Shown here piece by piece: positions 55,901 to 64,000 of a DNA stretch of 64,000 nucleotides. Below the pieces are notes generated by a model. It ran no database searches. It was not told the DNA's origin and saw only the letters and a list, made by a program, of their open reading frames with translations. This stretch comes from Bacteroides faecium (GTDB taxonomy: Bacteria > Bacteroidota > Bacteroidia > Bacteroidales > Bacteroidaceae): the NCBI RefSeq assembly GCF_012113595.1, contig NZ_CP050831.1:2108001-2172000 (forward strand), written 5' to 3'. Both the position numbers and the translations under genes were made by a program. The number at the start of each line of letters is the position of its first letter. Within the stretch, counting starts at the first letter, position 1.

Positions 55901-56386
55901 CGATACACTTATGGAGGTAATATCTCTTTAGGATATAAAGATTTAGATATATCGCTGGCATTTCAAGGCGTAGGAAAGATGAAGTCCCGGCTATCCAATG
56001 TTCAGGTTCAGCCATTTATGGAGTCAGGAATTGGCAATGTTCCTAAAATTATTGATGGGAAGTTCTGGAGTCGCAATAATACCGCAGAACAGAATATTGC
56101 AGCCCGATATCCTCGTTTGTCGACATCCGGTGCTTCCAATAATTATACGATGTCAGATTTCTGGTTGATAAATGGCTCCTATTTTCGATTAAAAAACATA
56201 ACTGTGGGATATAGAATACCGGTTGGAAAAACGTTAGAACGATATATTAAAAATATAAGAGTTTATGTGAGTGTAAATGATTTATTATCCATAGATAAGT
56301 ATCCGAAGGGTTGGGACCCGGAATCGTCTGCGACTGGTTATCCTATTGTTACTACTTTTATGGGAGGCTTCAATCTTAATTTTTAA
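52958..56386 (+). CDS. SusC-like TonB-dependent transducer (STN-containing)
   Basis: Up to 1142 residues. A hydrophobic leader ends near AEAQ (residue 64), then an STN signalling domain (~67-140; VPSKSLSIGQLITEIERQTD) that talks to the FecR anti-sigma. A carboxypeptidase-regulatory-like domain (~153-235; GMVNDENGEPVIGANVSVIG) and a plug follow (VVVVGYGTSTKKDLTG, ALIIVDGIPTDDI, ENISVLKDAAASSIYGSRAA). The barrel ends in MGGFNLNF. Signal-peptide position and the hairpin at 52929 make starts at 53012 (MKINPLLLL) or 53081 (MKISLFFLF) quite possible. It imports the second PUL's oligosaccharide with the SusD encoded next. Confidence 0.93.
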   Translation: MKSKHKSQFSIHFTLYKDMKINPLLLLFIVQNQCIKDYFRIMKISLFFLFVYTFQLMAVNAEAQNAIIKVPSKSLSIGQLITEIERQTDYLVVYSNHEIDVDRTVVMQKISGKVSSFLDAAFAKTDINYQFKNDYIMLSVDKADKNKVQQQAQKITGMVNDENGEPVIGANVSVIGQSIGTITDINGRFTINAPQGSSIQVSFIGFKSQIITVNKSHLNIKLIDDTMTLNEVVVVGYGTSTKKDLTGAVGIVTGELIENRQSVQISNALQGAVAGLSVTRSSGAPGSGGTIRVRGNTTIGNNDALIIVDGIPTDDINNINPNDIENISVLKDAAASSIYGSRAAAGVILVTTKRAKSGQATFNYNYEFGIEKPTEMPEYVDVVRYMQLVDERQMNDGGSAIYGTDFINSYWNNHLLDPDTYPATDWQDVIYKKQAPRHRHEFTMTMGTDKVKTKASLGYVDIDGLYANSGYKRYMFRVNNDIRLHKMLSANLDVSFKRSNNKSPADSYISSRSVAYMARVMPGIYDDKYDDGRYAPGKDGSNILAEVNEGGVNEKIYNQLVGRFVLDFKPLEGLSLKAVLAPTLNFNKFKAFAKVVEYTDKSDPSRVLYTSRPKTVLNETRADGTVFNGQFLANYKKTFAKVHNFDFLLGYEENTIKSESLKASREGFLITEFPYLDLGAEDLRDNSGSASESALRSYFGRVNYNYKNKYYLQANARYDGSSRFHKNSRWAFFPSFSAGWIISEEKFMKNIPVLSYLKLRGSWGQVGNERIGDYPYQAAITHNDALFWQNGEIVSSKTGAQMVYAIQDITWETTESYDIGVDMMFFNEKLKITADYYKKRTKNILLQLDIPSYLGYANPNQNAGEISTKGWELEASWREQVGDFNYSVAFNISDAKTVIDDLKGTQQKGNLAKIEGGEFDEWYGYRAKGIYQNQQQVDNLPKMNSSVQIGDICYEDISGPDGVPDGIISDYDKVLLGGSLPRYTYGGNISLGYKDLDISLAFQGVGKMKSRLSNVQVQPFMESGIGNVPKIIDGKFWSRNNTAEQNIAARYPRLSTSGASNNYTMSDFWLINGSYFRLKNITVGYRIPVGKTLERYIKNIRVYVSVNDLLSIDKYPKGWDPESSATGYPIVTTFMGGFNLNF

Positions 56387-56393
56387 AACACAC

Positions 56394-58085
56394 ATGAATA
56401 TGGAAAAGATAAGAATATTTTCAGTATGGATGATGGCATTGATTCTGGCGTCATGTAATAATTTGGATTTGAATCCACTGTCCGAGTCTTCTACCGGCAA
56501 CTTCTATTCTAATCAACAAGAATTGGAGATGGCAATCAATGATTTATACCGCTCTCCTTTTTATTCGGTAGATGATGAATTGATGACCGATAATATGACT
56601 ACCCGAACCATTAGTAATGCTGTGGTGACGGGGACTATAAACAGTGATTGGACAGGCTCTGCCGATTTGTGGACTAATAGTTATAAAGCCATAGCGAGAG
56701 TAAATAGTTTTATGCTTTATAAAGATCAGGCTAAGGACAAGACTGATCCTGATATCATGCTCCGGCTTGAAGCTGAGGCTCGCTTTATAAGAGCATATCA
56801 ATATGCTGTGCTAGTTAATCATTTTGGCGATTTACCTTTTCTTGACAAATATACCAGTCTGGAAGATTCGTATAAAATGGGAAGAACCAAAAAAGATGAA
56901 ATCTTGGATTTTGTATATGATGAGTTAGGTTGGGCAGCAGACAATCTCCCGGAATCGTATGCGGCTAATCAGCAGCAGCGGTTTACTAGAGGAGCTGCAT
57001 TAGCAATAAAAGCACGGACCGCGTTATATGCAGGCGAATGGGAAATAGCCAAGAATGCAGCGAGCGCAGTTATGGAATTGGAGAAAAAAGGAATTTATCA
57101 ATTACATCCTGATTACAGGACGTTGTTTCTGTCGGAAGGACAAAATAATAAAGAAATAATAATGAGTAATCCTCGCTCGGAAACATACGGGGTAGTGAAT
57201 GCAGGAGCTACGGTATTGGGACGTTATCTCACACGTACAGCCGGATTTACGTGTTCGGTGATGCCTACCCGGGAGCTTATAGATTCTTACGAATGTGCCG
57301 ATGGATTGCCTATAGATAAATCTCCTCTTTACAATCCTCAAAAACCATTTGATAACAGAGATCCGAGATTGGTAGAGACTGTTGTGAAACATGGTTCTGA
57401 TTGGCTGCAATTCAGATATCAACCCCACCCGGACACTCTCCAAGTGAGGAGCTATAAAGACAATAAACTAGTTGATAATAAAGACTCGAGAGGAAAAGAC
57501 TCTTATGCAAGCTATACGGGCTTTGTTTGGAAAAAAGGATATGATCAGACGATGGCTGACAGAAAGGTGGATGATATTGATCTGATAATTGTACGTTATG
57601 CCGAAATACTGTTAATATATGCTGAGGCTAAGATAGAGCTGGGAGAAATAGATTCATCAGTTCTGGAAGCTATAAATAAAGTTCGGGCTAGAGCTTACAA
57701 GACAACTGTAGAAGCTACTGATTATCCCAAAGTAGTAACGACCAATGCGGATCAGCTTCGTACAATAATAAAAAGAGAACGGAGGGTTGAGTTTGTAAAG
57801 GAGGGTTTGAGATATATGGATTTGATCCGTTGGAGAATTGCAGAGGATGCATTGACCAAGCCTGTGTTGGGTATTCCTGATGCGGTAAATCAGGATAGAA
57901 AGAAATGGCCCTTCCCGGGGATTCCTTCTATTGATGAAAATGGTATTCCCGATTATACTCCGATGCTTAATGACTGCAAGATATTAGGAGCGAGAAGTTT
58001 CAACAAAGAACGGCAGTATTTATGGCCGATCCCCAGTAGTGAGCTTCTCATAAACTCAAATTTAAGTCAAAATCCTAATTATTAA
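56394..58085 (+). CDS. SusD-like glycan-binding lipoprotein, pair 3
   Basis: About 563 residues with lipobox ILASC near residue 19. SusD hallmarks: NPLSESSTGNFYSNQQELEM, EARFIRAYQYAVLVNHFGDL, RFTRGAALAIKARTALYAG, VRYAEILLIYAEAKIELG, and RRVEFVKEGLRYMDLIRW with the QYLWPIPSSELLINSNLSQN ending. ATG 56394 or 56400 follow the transporter stop by only 7-13 bases. A longer frame back to 56346 overlaps susC and is rejected because it would bury the lipobox. Confidence 0.94.
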   Translation: MNMEKIRIFSVWMMALILASCNNLDLNPLSESSTGNFYSNQQELEMAINDLYRSPFYSVDDELMTDNMTTRTISNAVVTGTINSDWTGSADLWTNSYKAIARVNSFMLYKDQAKDKTDPDIMLRLEAEARFIRAYQYAVLVNHFGDLPFLDKYTSLEDSYKMGRTKKDEILDFVYDELGWAADNLPESYAANQQQRFTRGAALAIKARTALYAGEWEIAKNAASAVMELEKKGIYQLHPDYRTLFLSEGQNNKEIIMSNPRSETYGVVNAGATVLGRYLTRTAGFTCSVMPTRELIDSYECADGLPIDKSPLYNPQKPFDNRDPRLVETVVKHGSDWLQFRYQPHPDTLQVRSYKDNKLVDNKDSRGKDSYASYTGFVWKKGYDQTMADRKVDDIDLIIVRYAEILLIYAEAKIELGEIDSSVLEAINKVRARAYKTTVEATDYPKVVTTNADQLRTIIKRERRVEFVKEGLRYMDLIRWRIAEDALTKPVLGIPDAVNQDRKKWPFPGIPSIDENGIPDYTPMLNDCKILGARSFNKERQYLWPIPSSELLINSNLSQNPNY

Positions 58086-58126
58086 CAGATAAAGTGTCTT
58101 TCTCCAATTAAAGTTATGTGAATGAT

Positions 58127-60598
58127 ATGAAACGAATAATCTATTTATTTTTTTTAGTTTACCTTTTGACCGGATGTCGAAGCGGTAAGCAGAATGAGCC
58201 TATGCTCTCCAGCTACAGTGGCATTTATCCTCACTTGGCATATTATAATAATGAGGGAGAATGTGGAACGGGAGCTGTTGTAAATTGGGCAGACCGTTTA
58301 TGGGTAATAACTTATGGCCCCCATTTGCCCTATGGATCTTCAGATAAACTGTATGAGATAACTCCTGATTTGCAGCAAATTACAAGGAAGGAAAGCATTG
58401 GCGGTACACCCGCCAACAGATTTATTCATAAAGAGAGCAACCAATTGTTTATAGGTCCGTATGTCATAGATAAAGAGCGTAACGTAAAAGTAATTCCTCT
58501 GACTGAATATCCGGGACGCTATACGGGAATTGCCCGTCATTTGTCAGACCCGGCTAATAAACTGTATATCGCTACAATGGAGGAGGGGTTTTATGAAGTC
58601 GATGTAAACACCTTGGCGATGAAAACCTTATATGTGGATGGAAATGTGATGAATGCGCATGAAGATGATACAAAAGCCAATAAACCTAATCCATTATTAC
58701 CGGGAGCGCATGGAAAAGGATTCTATTCGGGACAAGGAGTAGTGGTTTATTCAAATAATGGAGAAGCGGATGAAAGAGCATTAACTGATTTCAATCTTAC
58801 TTCCGGGGCATTATCTGAATGGAATGGAGAAAACTGGAAGCTGGTTCGTCGTAATCAGTTTACTGAAGTAAGCGGCCCTGGAGGTATTTATGGTAATACC
58901 AATCCGGAGACTGATCCGATTTGGGTGACAGGCTGGGATGCTCGTTCTATATTGGTTGGAGTGAGAGATAAAGGTGCATGGTCATTTTATCGTTTGCCAA
59001 AGGCAAGCAATAGTTATGATGGCGCACATGGTTGGAATACTGAATGGCCAAGAATAAGAAATGTAGGAACTGGTGATAACCCCGATTATTTAATGACTAT
59101 GCATGGTATGTTCTGGCGTTTTCCTAAAACATTTTCTGCGGATCAAACAGCAGGTATACGCCCTCGGTCGGCTTATTTGAAAGTTGTTGGAGATTTTACG
59201 CGTTGGAACGATCGGCTTGTATTTGGTTGTGATGATTCTGCACATAAGGAATTTCTAAATAAACGTAAAGTGAAAGGAGATGTTGAAGGTCCCGGGCAGT
59301 CAAATTCTAATCTATGGTTTACTGATGTAGATAAACCTGATAATCTGGGTAGTACAACCGCAATAGGTGCGGTCTGGATTGATGATTCAGTGAAGAGTGG
59401 CGAAGCTTCAGAGCCTTTTTTATTTGCAGGTTGGGGAAAACGTTGCGCATGGCTTAGAAACTCGGGAAAAGCTTCTGTAAATATATTATTAGAAGTAGAT
59501 GAGAACGGAAATAATCAATGGCAGAGGCTAAAAACGGTTCATGTATCTGCCGGACAGTCTGTTTTTATTGAATTTGCAGATTCGGAAAAGGGAGAGTGGA
59601 TACGTGCCACTCCTGATAAATCAGCAATATTGAGTTTGGAATTTGCATATACAGATAATGAACGGAGTATAGAAAATATCGAAACTTTCAAGGGGATTTC
59701 AGGTGTAAATGATAAGACGTCTGCCGGAGCTCTTTTATATGGTTTAGGGGATGATCGTAGGGCATTAGGTGTATTAGCCGGAACGTTTCATGGGGATAAA
59801 TTTGTGGAATCGGGATATTATGAGCTGGACGGTAATATGAGTTTAGAAAAGAAAGAGGATGTGAAAACCGAGGTATTTATCCGTACCCGTTTTGCTATAC
59901 CTCAAAATGTGATTTCTATTGAAGAAACGTCCGTACTCATTGTGGATGATAATAATCGACGTTGGCGTCTGCCTTTGGGTAATGAGGCTTATAAACCGTT
60001 GACTGATGCTGGAACTTTGCGTATTTGTCGTGAGGTGGCAACAGAACGTGATCTGTTTAACTGTATGGGAACGTTTTTTGAATTGCCGGCAGAGAATGCA
60101 GATGGATTTGCTAAAATACGTCCTGTATCTTCTCATAATTTCCGTATTCATGATTATGCATCATACCGAGGGTTATTGGTTATGACCGGATTAAATCCGG
60201 ATGAAATTCAACATAATTCTCATATCATACGTTCGTCTGATGGTAAGGCAATGTTATGGGCCGGAACGATAGATGATCTTTGGACACTGGGCAAACCGGT
60301 TGGACATGGTGGACCATGGAAAAATACACAAGTGAGTGCGGAGGAGTTTTCTGATCCTTATTTAATCGGATTCTATGATAAAAAAGAATTGGTTCTTTCG
60401 CATGATCAGAGTGATGATGTGACGTTTACTTTAGAAGTAAATCCTATCGGACACGGAGAATGGATCACCTATAAAAAGATAAATGTGAAGGCAGGCGAAT
60501 CGTTGAACTTTAATTTTCCGGATAGTTTCCAGGCACGTTGGATACGTTTTTCTGTAAATAAAAGCTGTAAAGCAACTACATTTTTAACTTATAAATAA
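58127..60598 (+). CDS. Unrecognised large lipoprotein, propeller-like, in the second PUL
   Basis: An 823-residue lipoprotein (lipobox LLTGC, Cys near 17). The sequence is rich in short repeats of the propeller kind: ADRLWVITYGPHLPYG, NKLYIATMEEGFYEVD, DPIWVTGWDARSILVGVRDK, WNDRLVFGCDDSAHKEF. Two segments (about 480-530 and 770-823; GNNQWQRLKTVHVSAGQSVF and GHGEWITYKKINVKAGESLN) look like duplicated small beta domains, each ending near a WIR motif. I do not recognise the family and see no catalytic signature. Its place after susD suggests surface glycan binding or an enzyme on the target polymer. ATG 58127 is chosen over the GTG at 58118. Confidence 0.6.
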   Translation: MKRIIYLFFLVYLLTGCRSGKQNEPMLSSYSGIYPHLAYYNNEGECGTGAVVNWADRLWVITYGPHLPYGSSDKLYEITPDLQQITRKESIGGTPANRFIHKESNQLFIGPYVIDKERNVKVIPLTEYPGRYTGIARHLSDPANKLYIATMEEGFYEVDVNTLAMKTLYVDGNVMNAHEDDTKANKPNPLLPGAHGKGFYSGQGVVVYSNNGEADERALTDFNLTSGALSEWNGENWKLVRRNQFTEVSGPGGIYGNTNPETDPIWVTGWDARSILVGVRDKGAWSFYRLPKASNSYDGAHGWNTEWPRIRNVGTGDNPDYLMTMHGMFWRFPKTFSADQTAGIRPRSAYLKVVGDFTRWNDRLVFGCDDSAHKEFLNKRKVKGDVEGPGQSNSNLWFTDVDKPDNLGSTTAIGAVWIDDSVKSGEASEPFLFAGWGKRCAWLRNSGKASVNILLEVDENGNNQWQRLKTVHVSAGQSVFIEFADSEKGEWIRATPDKSAILSLEFAYTDNERSIENIETFKGISGVNDKTSAGALLYGLGDDRRALGVLAGTFHGDKFVESGYYELDGNMSLEKKEDVKTEVFIRTRFAIPQNVISIEETSVLIVDDNNRRWRLPLGNEAYKPLTDAGTLRICREVATERDLFNCMGTFFELPAENADGFAKIRPVSSHNFRIHDYASYRGLLVMTGLNPDEIQHNSHIIRSSDGKAMLWAGTIDDLWTLGKPVGHGGPWKNTQVSAEEFSDPYLIGFYDKKELVLSHDQSDDVTFTLEVNPIGHGEWITYKKINVKAGESLNFNFPDSFQARWIRFSVNKSCKATTFLTYK

Positions 60599-60606
60599 TA
60601 CGGCAT

Positions 60607-61866
60607 ATGAAAGCAATCTATTTTTATATTAATATACTACTCGTTGTAGCGTTATCGTTTAGTTTCGAATCTTGTACTGAATTTCAGGTTCCTGTGATAG
60701 AAGAGTATGCAAATGCTAAAGAACCCGAACCGGATGAACCGGAACAGCCCGGAGAGCCGGAAGAGGGTGATTTGGTGGTACCAGTCTCCCAAAGTTCGCA
60801 ATTTCCCAGATTCCATACACAGGCTCAGATCGAGTTTGTTGCCGGACAAATCAATAAAAAAGAGGAACCTTGGAAAAGTGCTTATAATAAGCTTATCGAG
60901 TTGGCCGATTCTTATCAGGACAGAGAACATGAAGCTGTGGCAGATTTTCATACTCCTGCTTTTTATGATGGTCAGGATGAGAATATTGATGCCAAACAGG
61001 GACTGGCGCTTGATAGTCATGCGGCGTATGCCAATGCTTTGGCATACGCATTGACCGGCAAGGAGAAATATGGAAATAAGGCTATCTATTTCCTGAATGC
61101 ATGGGCTACGATAAATACGACGATAACAGAAAATGATAAAGACGGAAATGCTACCGGAACAGCACTCACTGCTGCAAATCTGATTTCACAGATGATGATT
61201 GCCGCCGATTTGTTGCTGGGACAGGAGATTTGGACTGTTGCAGAAAAGACCGCGTTCAAGACATGGATACAAACGGTGGCTTTGCCGCAATCATTCCGAC
61301 TAATCAGAACCAAATCTAATAATTGGGGAGACTGGGGGCTTTTTGCCACTGCTATGGCCTATCATATATTAGAAGTGAACGATAAAGTAAAGGAGGAACT
61401 TGATAGAATACCGGCACGTCTTCCGAAATGTATATCGGCAGACGGAGCGATGCCCAATGAAACAAGAAGAGAAGCGAATGGATTATGGTATACTTATTAT
61501 GCACTGACGCCTATTACATTATCAGCTCAATTGGCATATAACACGATTGGAGTGAACTTGTTTGCATGGCAGTCTGGAGAGAAATCGTTAAAAAAGGCAT
61601 TGGATTATTTGCTTTATTATGAGTTGCATCGTACGGAGTGGCCGCATTGGACTTTTGCAACAGATAAGGTAAGAAGTAAAGATGCTCCTACAGATTTGTA
61701 TGAGGCTATGAATGATTATTTTAACGATGAATATAAATCATTTGTCGGTAGTTTTCAACCTGTACTTGGAGGATATAAAGGGAACAGGGTGTCTCATCAT
61801 GGATGGAGTTTTGCAACGTTAATGAGAGTGACCGATCGTAAGATGTCTAAATATCCTAACTTGTGA
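60607..61866 (+). CDS. Alginate-lyase-fold lipoprotein (second PUL)
   Basis: 419 residues; lipobox SFESC (Cys23), then an acidic Pro/Glu linker (EPEPDEPEQPGEPEEGD) typical of surface tethering. The alpha-toroid region has HAAYANALAYALTGKEKYGN, Asn238-Asn239-Trp240 in KSNNWGDWGL, the positively charged NETRREANGLWYTYYAL (Arg287, Arg288, Tyr295, Tyr297) and a C-terminal SHHGWSFATLMRV. These fit alginate_lyase-family beta-eliminating enzymes such as PL5/PL38 relatives; the exact family is uncertain. It shares the NNW signature with the lyase at 17926 but is otherwise clearly different. Eight bases after the propeller-like gene, two before the next. Confidence 0.7.
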   Translation: MKAIYFYINILLVVALSFSFESCTEFQVPVIEEYANAKEPEPDEPEQPGEPEEGDLVVPVSQSSQFPRFHTQAQIEFVAGQINKKEEPWKSAYNKLIELADSYQDREHEAVADFHTPAFYDGQDENIDAKQGLALDSHAAYANALAYALTGKEKYGNKAIYFLNAWATINTTITENDKDGNATGTALTAANLISQMMIAADLLLGQEIWTVAEKTAFKTWIQTVALPQSFRLIRTKSNNWGDWGLFATAMAYHILEVNDKVKEELDRIPARLPKCISADGAMPNETRREANGLWYTYYALTPITLSAQLAYNTIGVNLFAWQSGEKSLKKALDYLLYYELHRTEWPHWTFATDKVRSKDAPTDLYEAMNDYFNDEYKSFVGSFQPVLGGYKGNRVSHHGWSFATLMRVTDRKMSKYPNL

Positions 61867-61868
61867 AA

Positions 61869-64000
61869 ATGAGAAAAAAAATGTTGGTTCTGATATTTTG
61901 CATGGGAGGTTTTCTCCCTTGCAAAATATCTGGTCATGATTGGCTGTGCTCCGATTCTCTGTTCTTTAGTTCGCTCAGACTTGATATGCCGGGGCTGGAG
62001 AATGTGAGAGGCGGTGTGGAAAAAAAGGATTATTCTTCCGCTAAAGTTTTTTTGTTGCAATATAAAAGGTTGGCTGATACAGGTAAATGGTTCAAAGAGC
62101 CGTTTGTTGCAGGGCGGGTGTCAAACGAAACAGATATATCGGCTGACAGTGTTTGTATGCATTATATTTGTGATGATATAAACGTCAAACGGCCTTATGT
62201 ACAAGGGCAGGTATATATGGGAGAACATTTCGACTGGTTGTTTAATCCGAGAAAGAGTAGTGATCCCAATTATGCAATTGAATGGACTCATGCTTGCGTG
62301 TCTCGTATCAACTTTTTGAATAAACTTGTAGTAGCATATCAAAAGACGGGTAACGAAAAGTATTTGAAGAAGTGGATTTGGTTTATGTATGACTTTGCCA
62401 AGGATAATCCTTTGTCCGTGAAGCCTGTCTGGAGAAGTCTGGATACAGCAATAAGAATACGAACATGGCTTAATGCATATCTGACATTTCGAAATTCTGT
62501 ACTGTTTACAGCAGAAGACAATGTACTTTATTTGAAGTTGATTTATGAACATGCAGAGCATCTTAAAAATACACTATTAAAAGATGCTGCTCGTACGGGA
62601 AACCATGTGACGACAGAGTGTGCTGCATTATATACTATTGGCTGTGTATTTCAGGAATTTGAAAAATCAGAAGAATGGCGTGTAATCGCGATTGGCCGCT
62701 ATATGAATGAAATTAAAAGAGTAGTGCCCCCTGATGGTTTGCAGGCTGAACTATCGCCTAGTTATCATTATGGGGTGGTTGCTACCTATAAGCAATTATA
62801 TGATATTGCTAAAATAAACGACATCAGACTGCCTGAGGCATTTACATCCAGATTACTGGATATGTATCGGGCACCGGTTTTACTTATGGATCAATGGGGA
62901 GATCATGTGAGGACCAATGACTCCAGTCTGAAAAATATTAAAGAAATATCAAAAGAAGGTTTGAAGATTGGATATGATCCGGTATTGGCATGGATCGTCT
63001 CAGATGGGGAGGAAGGTGAAGAGCTGCCTGCTACAACATATCTGAATCATGCAGGATTTTATATGATGCGGAGTGGCTGGAAGGATAATGGTATGTTTTT
63101 ATTCTTTAGAGGAGGACCGCAGGGGATTGGTCACGCTGAACAGGAGAAGTTACAGATTGTGCTAAAGGCATGGGGAAAAAACTTATTGTTTGATCCGGGG
63201 AAATATCCTTATGATCAGTCTGATTGGAGACGCTTTTCAATTAATACTCCTTCACACAATACTATTATAGTAGATGGGAAATGGCAATATCGAAAGAAGG
63301 TAATTCCTGAAATCTATTCTCCGGTAGACAATTTTTTTTGCACAACACCTTTATTTGATTATGTTTCCTCTAGCTATACTGACGGATATGTGACTAACGT
63401 ATATAATCCGAAGAAAAGTTACCAGCCCCAAATGTGGTTGGATGATCGGGATACAACAGTGACTCATATCCGGAACGTATTGTATCTTAAACCTTATTAC
63501 GCTTTGATTATTGATCAACTGGAGGGTAACGGAGAACATGTATTCGATGCGCATTTTCATCTTGATGCTCCGGCGGCCATATTGAATCCGGACGGTCATT
63601 CTGTGCATAGTGAACGCAACGATAGCATACAAATCGGTATATATGCAATAGACAAAGAAAACTTGCAAACGGAAATAATACAAGGGCAGAAGAATCCTTT
63701 ATTAGGTTGGTATCCCATAGAACACCGGCCTATTCCAACGGTGCGTTTTCGTAAAAAGCAGGAGGTTCCGGCAGCTTTTTCTACATTCTTATATCCGTAT
63801 AAGAATAAAAAACCAAGGTTTGATACGGAAAATATAGATATTAGTTCAGAACGTCTAATTTGGGGACGGAGAATTTTTACAGATGAAGAGATTGCAGAGG
63901 TAGTATTGGATAAAAAGAATAATCAGTCAGTGTTCGGTTATCAATCAGCTCTGGTGGGTGATGTTAGTGTAAATGCTAAAGGGATAGTCATAAGGCAGAG
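61869..64000 (+). CDS. Heparinase II/III-family polysaccharide lyase, truncated by window end
   Basis: From ATG 61869 the frame is open to the right edge, giving 710 residues. An N-terminal signal is followed by the alpha-helical heparinase II/III N-domain (IEWTHACVSRINFLNKLVV). Asn245-His246 is in TGNHVTTECAALY, and AELSPSYHYGVV lies near residue 294. The C-terminal beta-sandwich has GIGHAEQEKLQIVLKAWGKN (His422) and FDPGKYPYD, then SINTPSHNTIIVDGKWQ. These are the layout of PL12/15/17/21-type lyases acting on heparin-like or alginate-like uronic acid polymers. Substrate is not readable. It completes a lyase pair in this PUL with the gene at 60607. Confidence 0.85.
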   Translation, partial: MRKKMLVLIFCMGGFLPCKISGHDWLCSDSLFFSSLRLDMPGLENVRGGVEKKDYSSAKVFLLQYKRLADTGKWFKEPFVAGRVSNETDISADSVCMHYICDDINVKRPYVQGQVYMGEHFDWLFNPRKSSDPNYAIEWTHACVSRINFLNKLVVAYQKTGNEKYLKKWIWFMYDFAKDNPLSVKPVWRSLDTAIRIRTWLNAYLTFRNSVLFTAEDNVLYLKLIYEHAEHLKNTLLKDAARTGNHVTTECAALYTIGCVFQEFEKSEEWRVIAIGRYMNEIKRVVPPDGLQAELSPSYHYGVVATYKQLYDIAKINDIRLPEAFTSRLLDMYRAPVLLMDQWGDHVRTNDSSLKNIKEISKEGLKIGYDPVLAWIVSDGEEGEELPATTYLNHAGFYMMRSGWKDNGMFLFFRGGPQGIGHAEQEKLQIVLKAWGKNLLFDPGKYPYDQSDWRRFSINTPSHNTIIVDGKWQYRKKVIPEIYSPVDNFFCTTPLFDYVSSSYTDGYVTNVYNPKKSYQPQMWLDDRDTTVTHIRNVLYLKPYYALIIDQLEGNGEHVFDAHFHLDAPAAILNPDGHSVHSERNDSIQIGIYAIDKENLQTEIIQGQKNPLLGWYPIEHRPIPTVRFRKKQEVPAAFSTFLYPYKNKKPRFDTENIDISSERLIWGRRIFTDEEIAEVVLDKKNNQSVFGYQSALVGDVSVNAKGIVIRQ

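Noticed and set aside
56346..56393. Longer start of the third SusD overlapping susC
   Set aside because: It buries the lipoprotein signal and lies inside the susC end.

Overview
The window looks like chromosome from a gut Bacteroides species. Evidence: five SusC/SusD-type outer-membrane components in pairs, a hybrid two-component regulator, an ECF-sigma/FecR pair, promoters of the TAnnTTTG type, and arginine and L-rhamnose blocks in the order I recall from B. thetaiotaomicron. I saw no rRNA, tRNA, CRISPR array or transposase. Species is not assigned.

Layout. (1) 1-21.4 kb: a polysaccharide utilization locus (PUL) for a uronic-acid polymer. It has a sodium/solute symporter (cut by the left edge), a PL8 polysaccharide lyase, a hybrid two-component sensor, a small lipoprotein, two SusC/SusD pairs, an alginate-lyase-fold lyase, a GH88 and a GH105. 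Lyases cut the chain and leave unsaturated uronyl ends, which GH88/GH105 remove. (2) 21.5-29.2 kb, minus strand: an arginine operon argR-GNAT-argG-argC-argD, then a separate unit proC-XRE/cupin regulator-acyl-CoA synthetase. Each unit has a recognisable terminator. A consensus promoter precedes proC, and candidate ArgR operators precede argR. (3) 29.3-43.5 kb, minus strand: an AT-rich accessory island between argR and rhaK. It holds a probable RiPP (ribosomally made, modified peptide) locus: TPR-TM-HTH regulator, DUF3244-like secreted protein, transglutaminase-like lipoprotein, SPASM radical SAM enzyme, a 71-aa Cys-containing candidate precursor, TonB-type outer-membrane protein, M50 protease and an O-antigen-ligase-like membrane protein. 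Downstream lie decayed copies of the TonB-type and transglutaminase genes. This is the most promising candidate for an undescribed system. (4) 43.5-51.1 kb: L-rhamnose catabolism (kinase, isomerase, permease, aldolase, lactaldehyde reductase, AraC-type activator). (5) 51.2-64 kb: a second PUL of the ECF-sigma/anti-sigma type with SusC/SusD, an unrecognised 823-aa lipoprotein, another alginate-lyase-fold lipoprotein and a heparinase II/III-family protein cut by the right edge.

Non-coding structure. Two intergenic arrays (751-836 and 43801-43920) are built from 5-bp inverted arms on an exact 22-bp period but with unrelated sequences. Other elements are a 21-bp perfect inverted repeat of ATCCGTGTA units in the rhamnose operon, paired hairpins after the candidate precursor gene, and a 10-bp perfect hairpin directly before the third susC gene.
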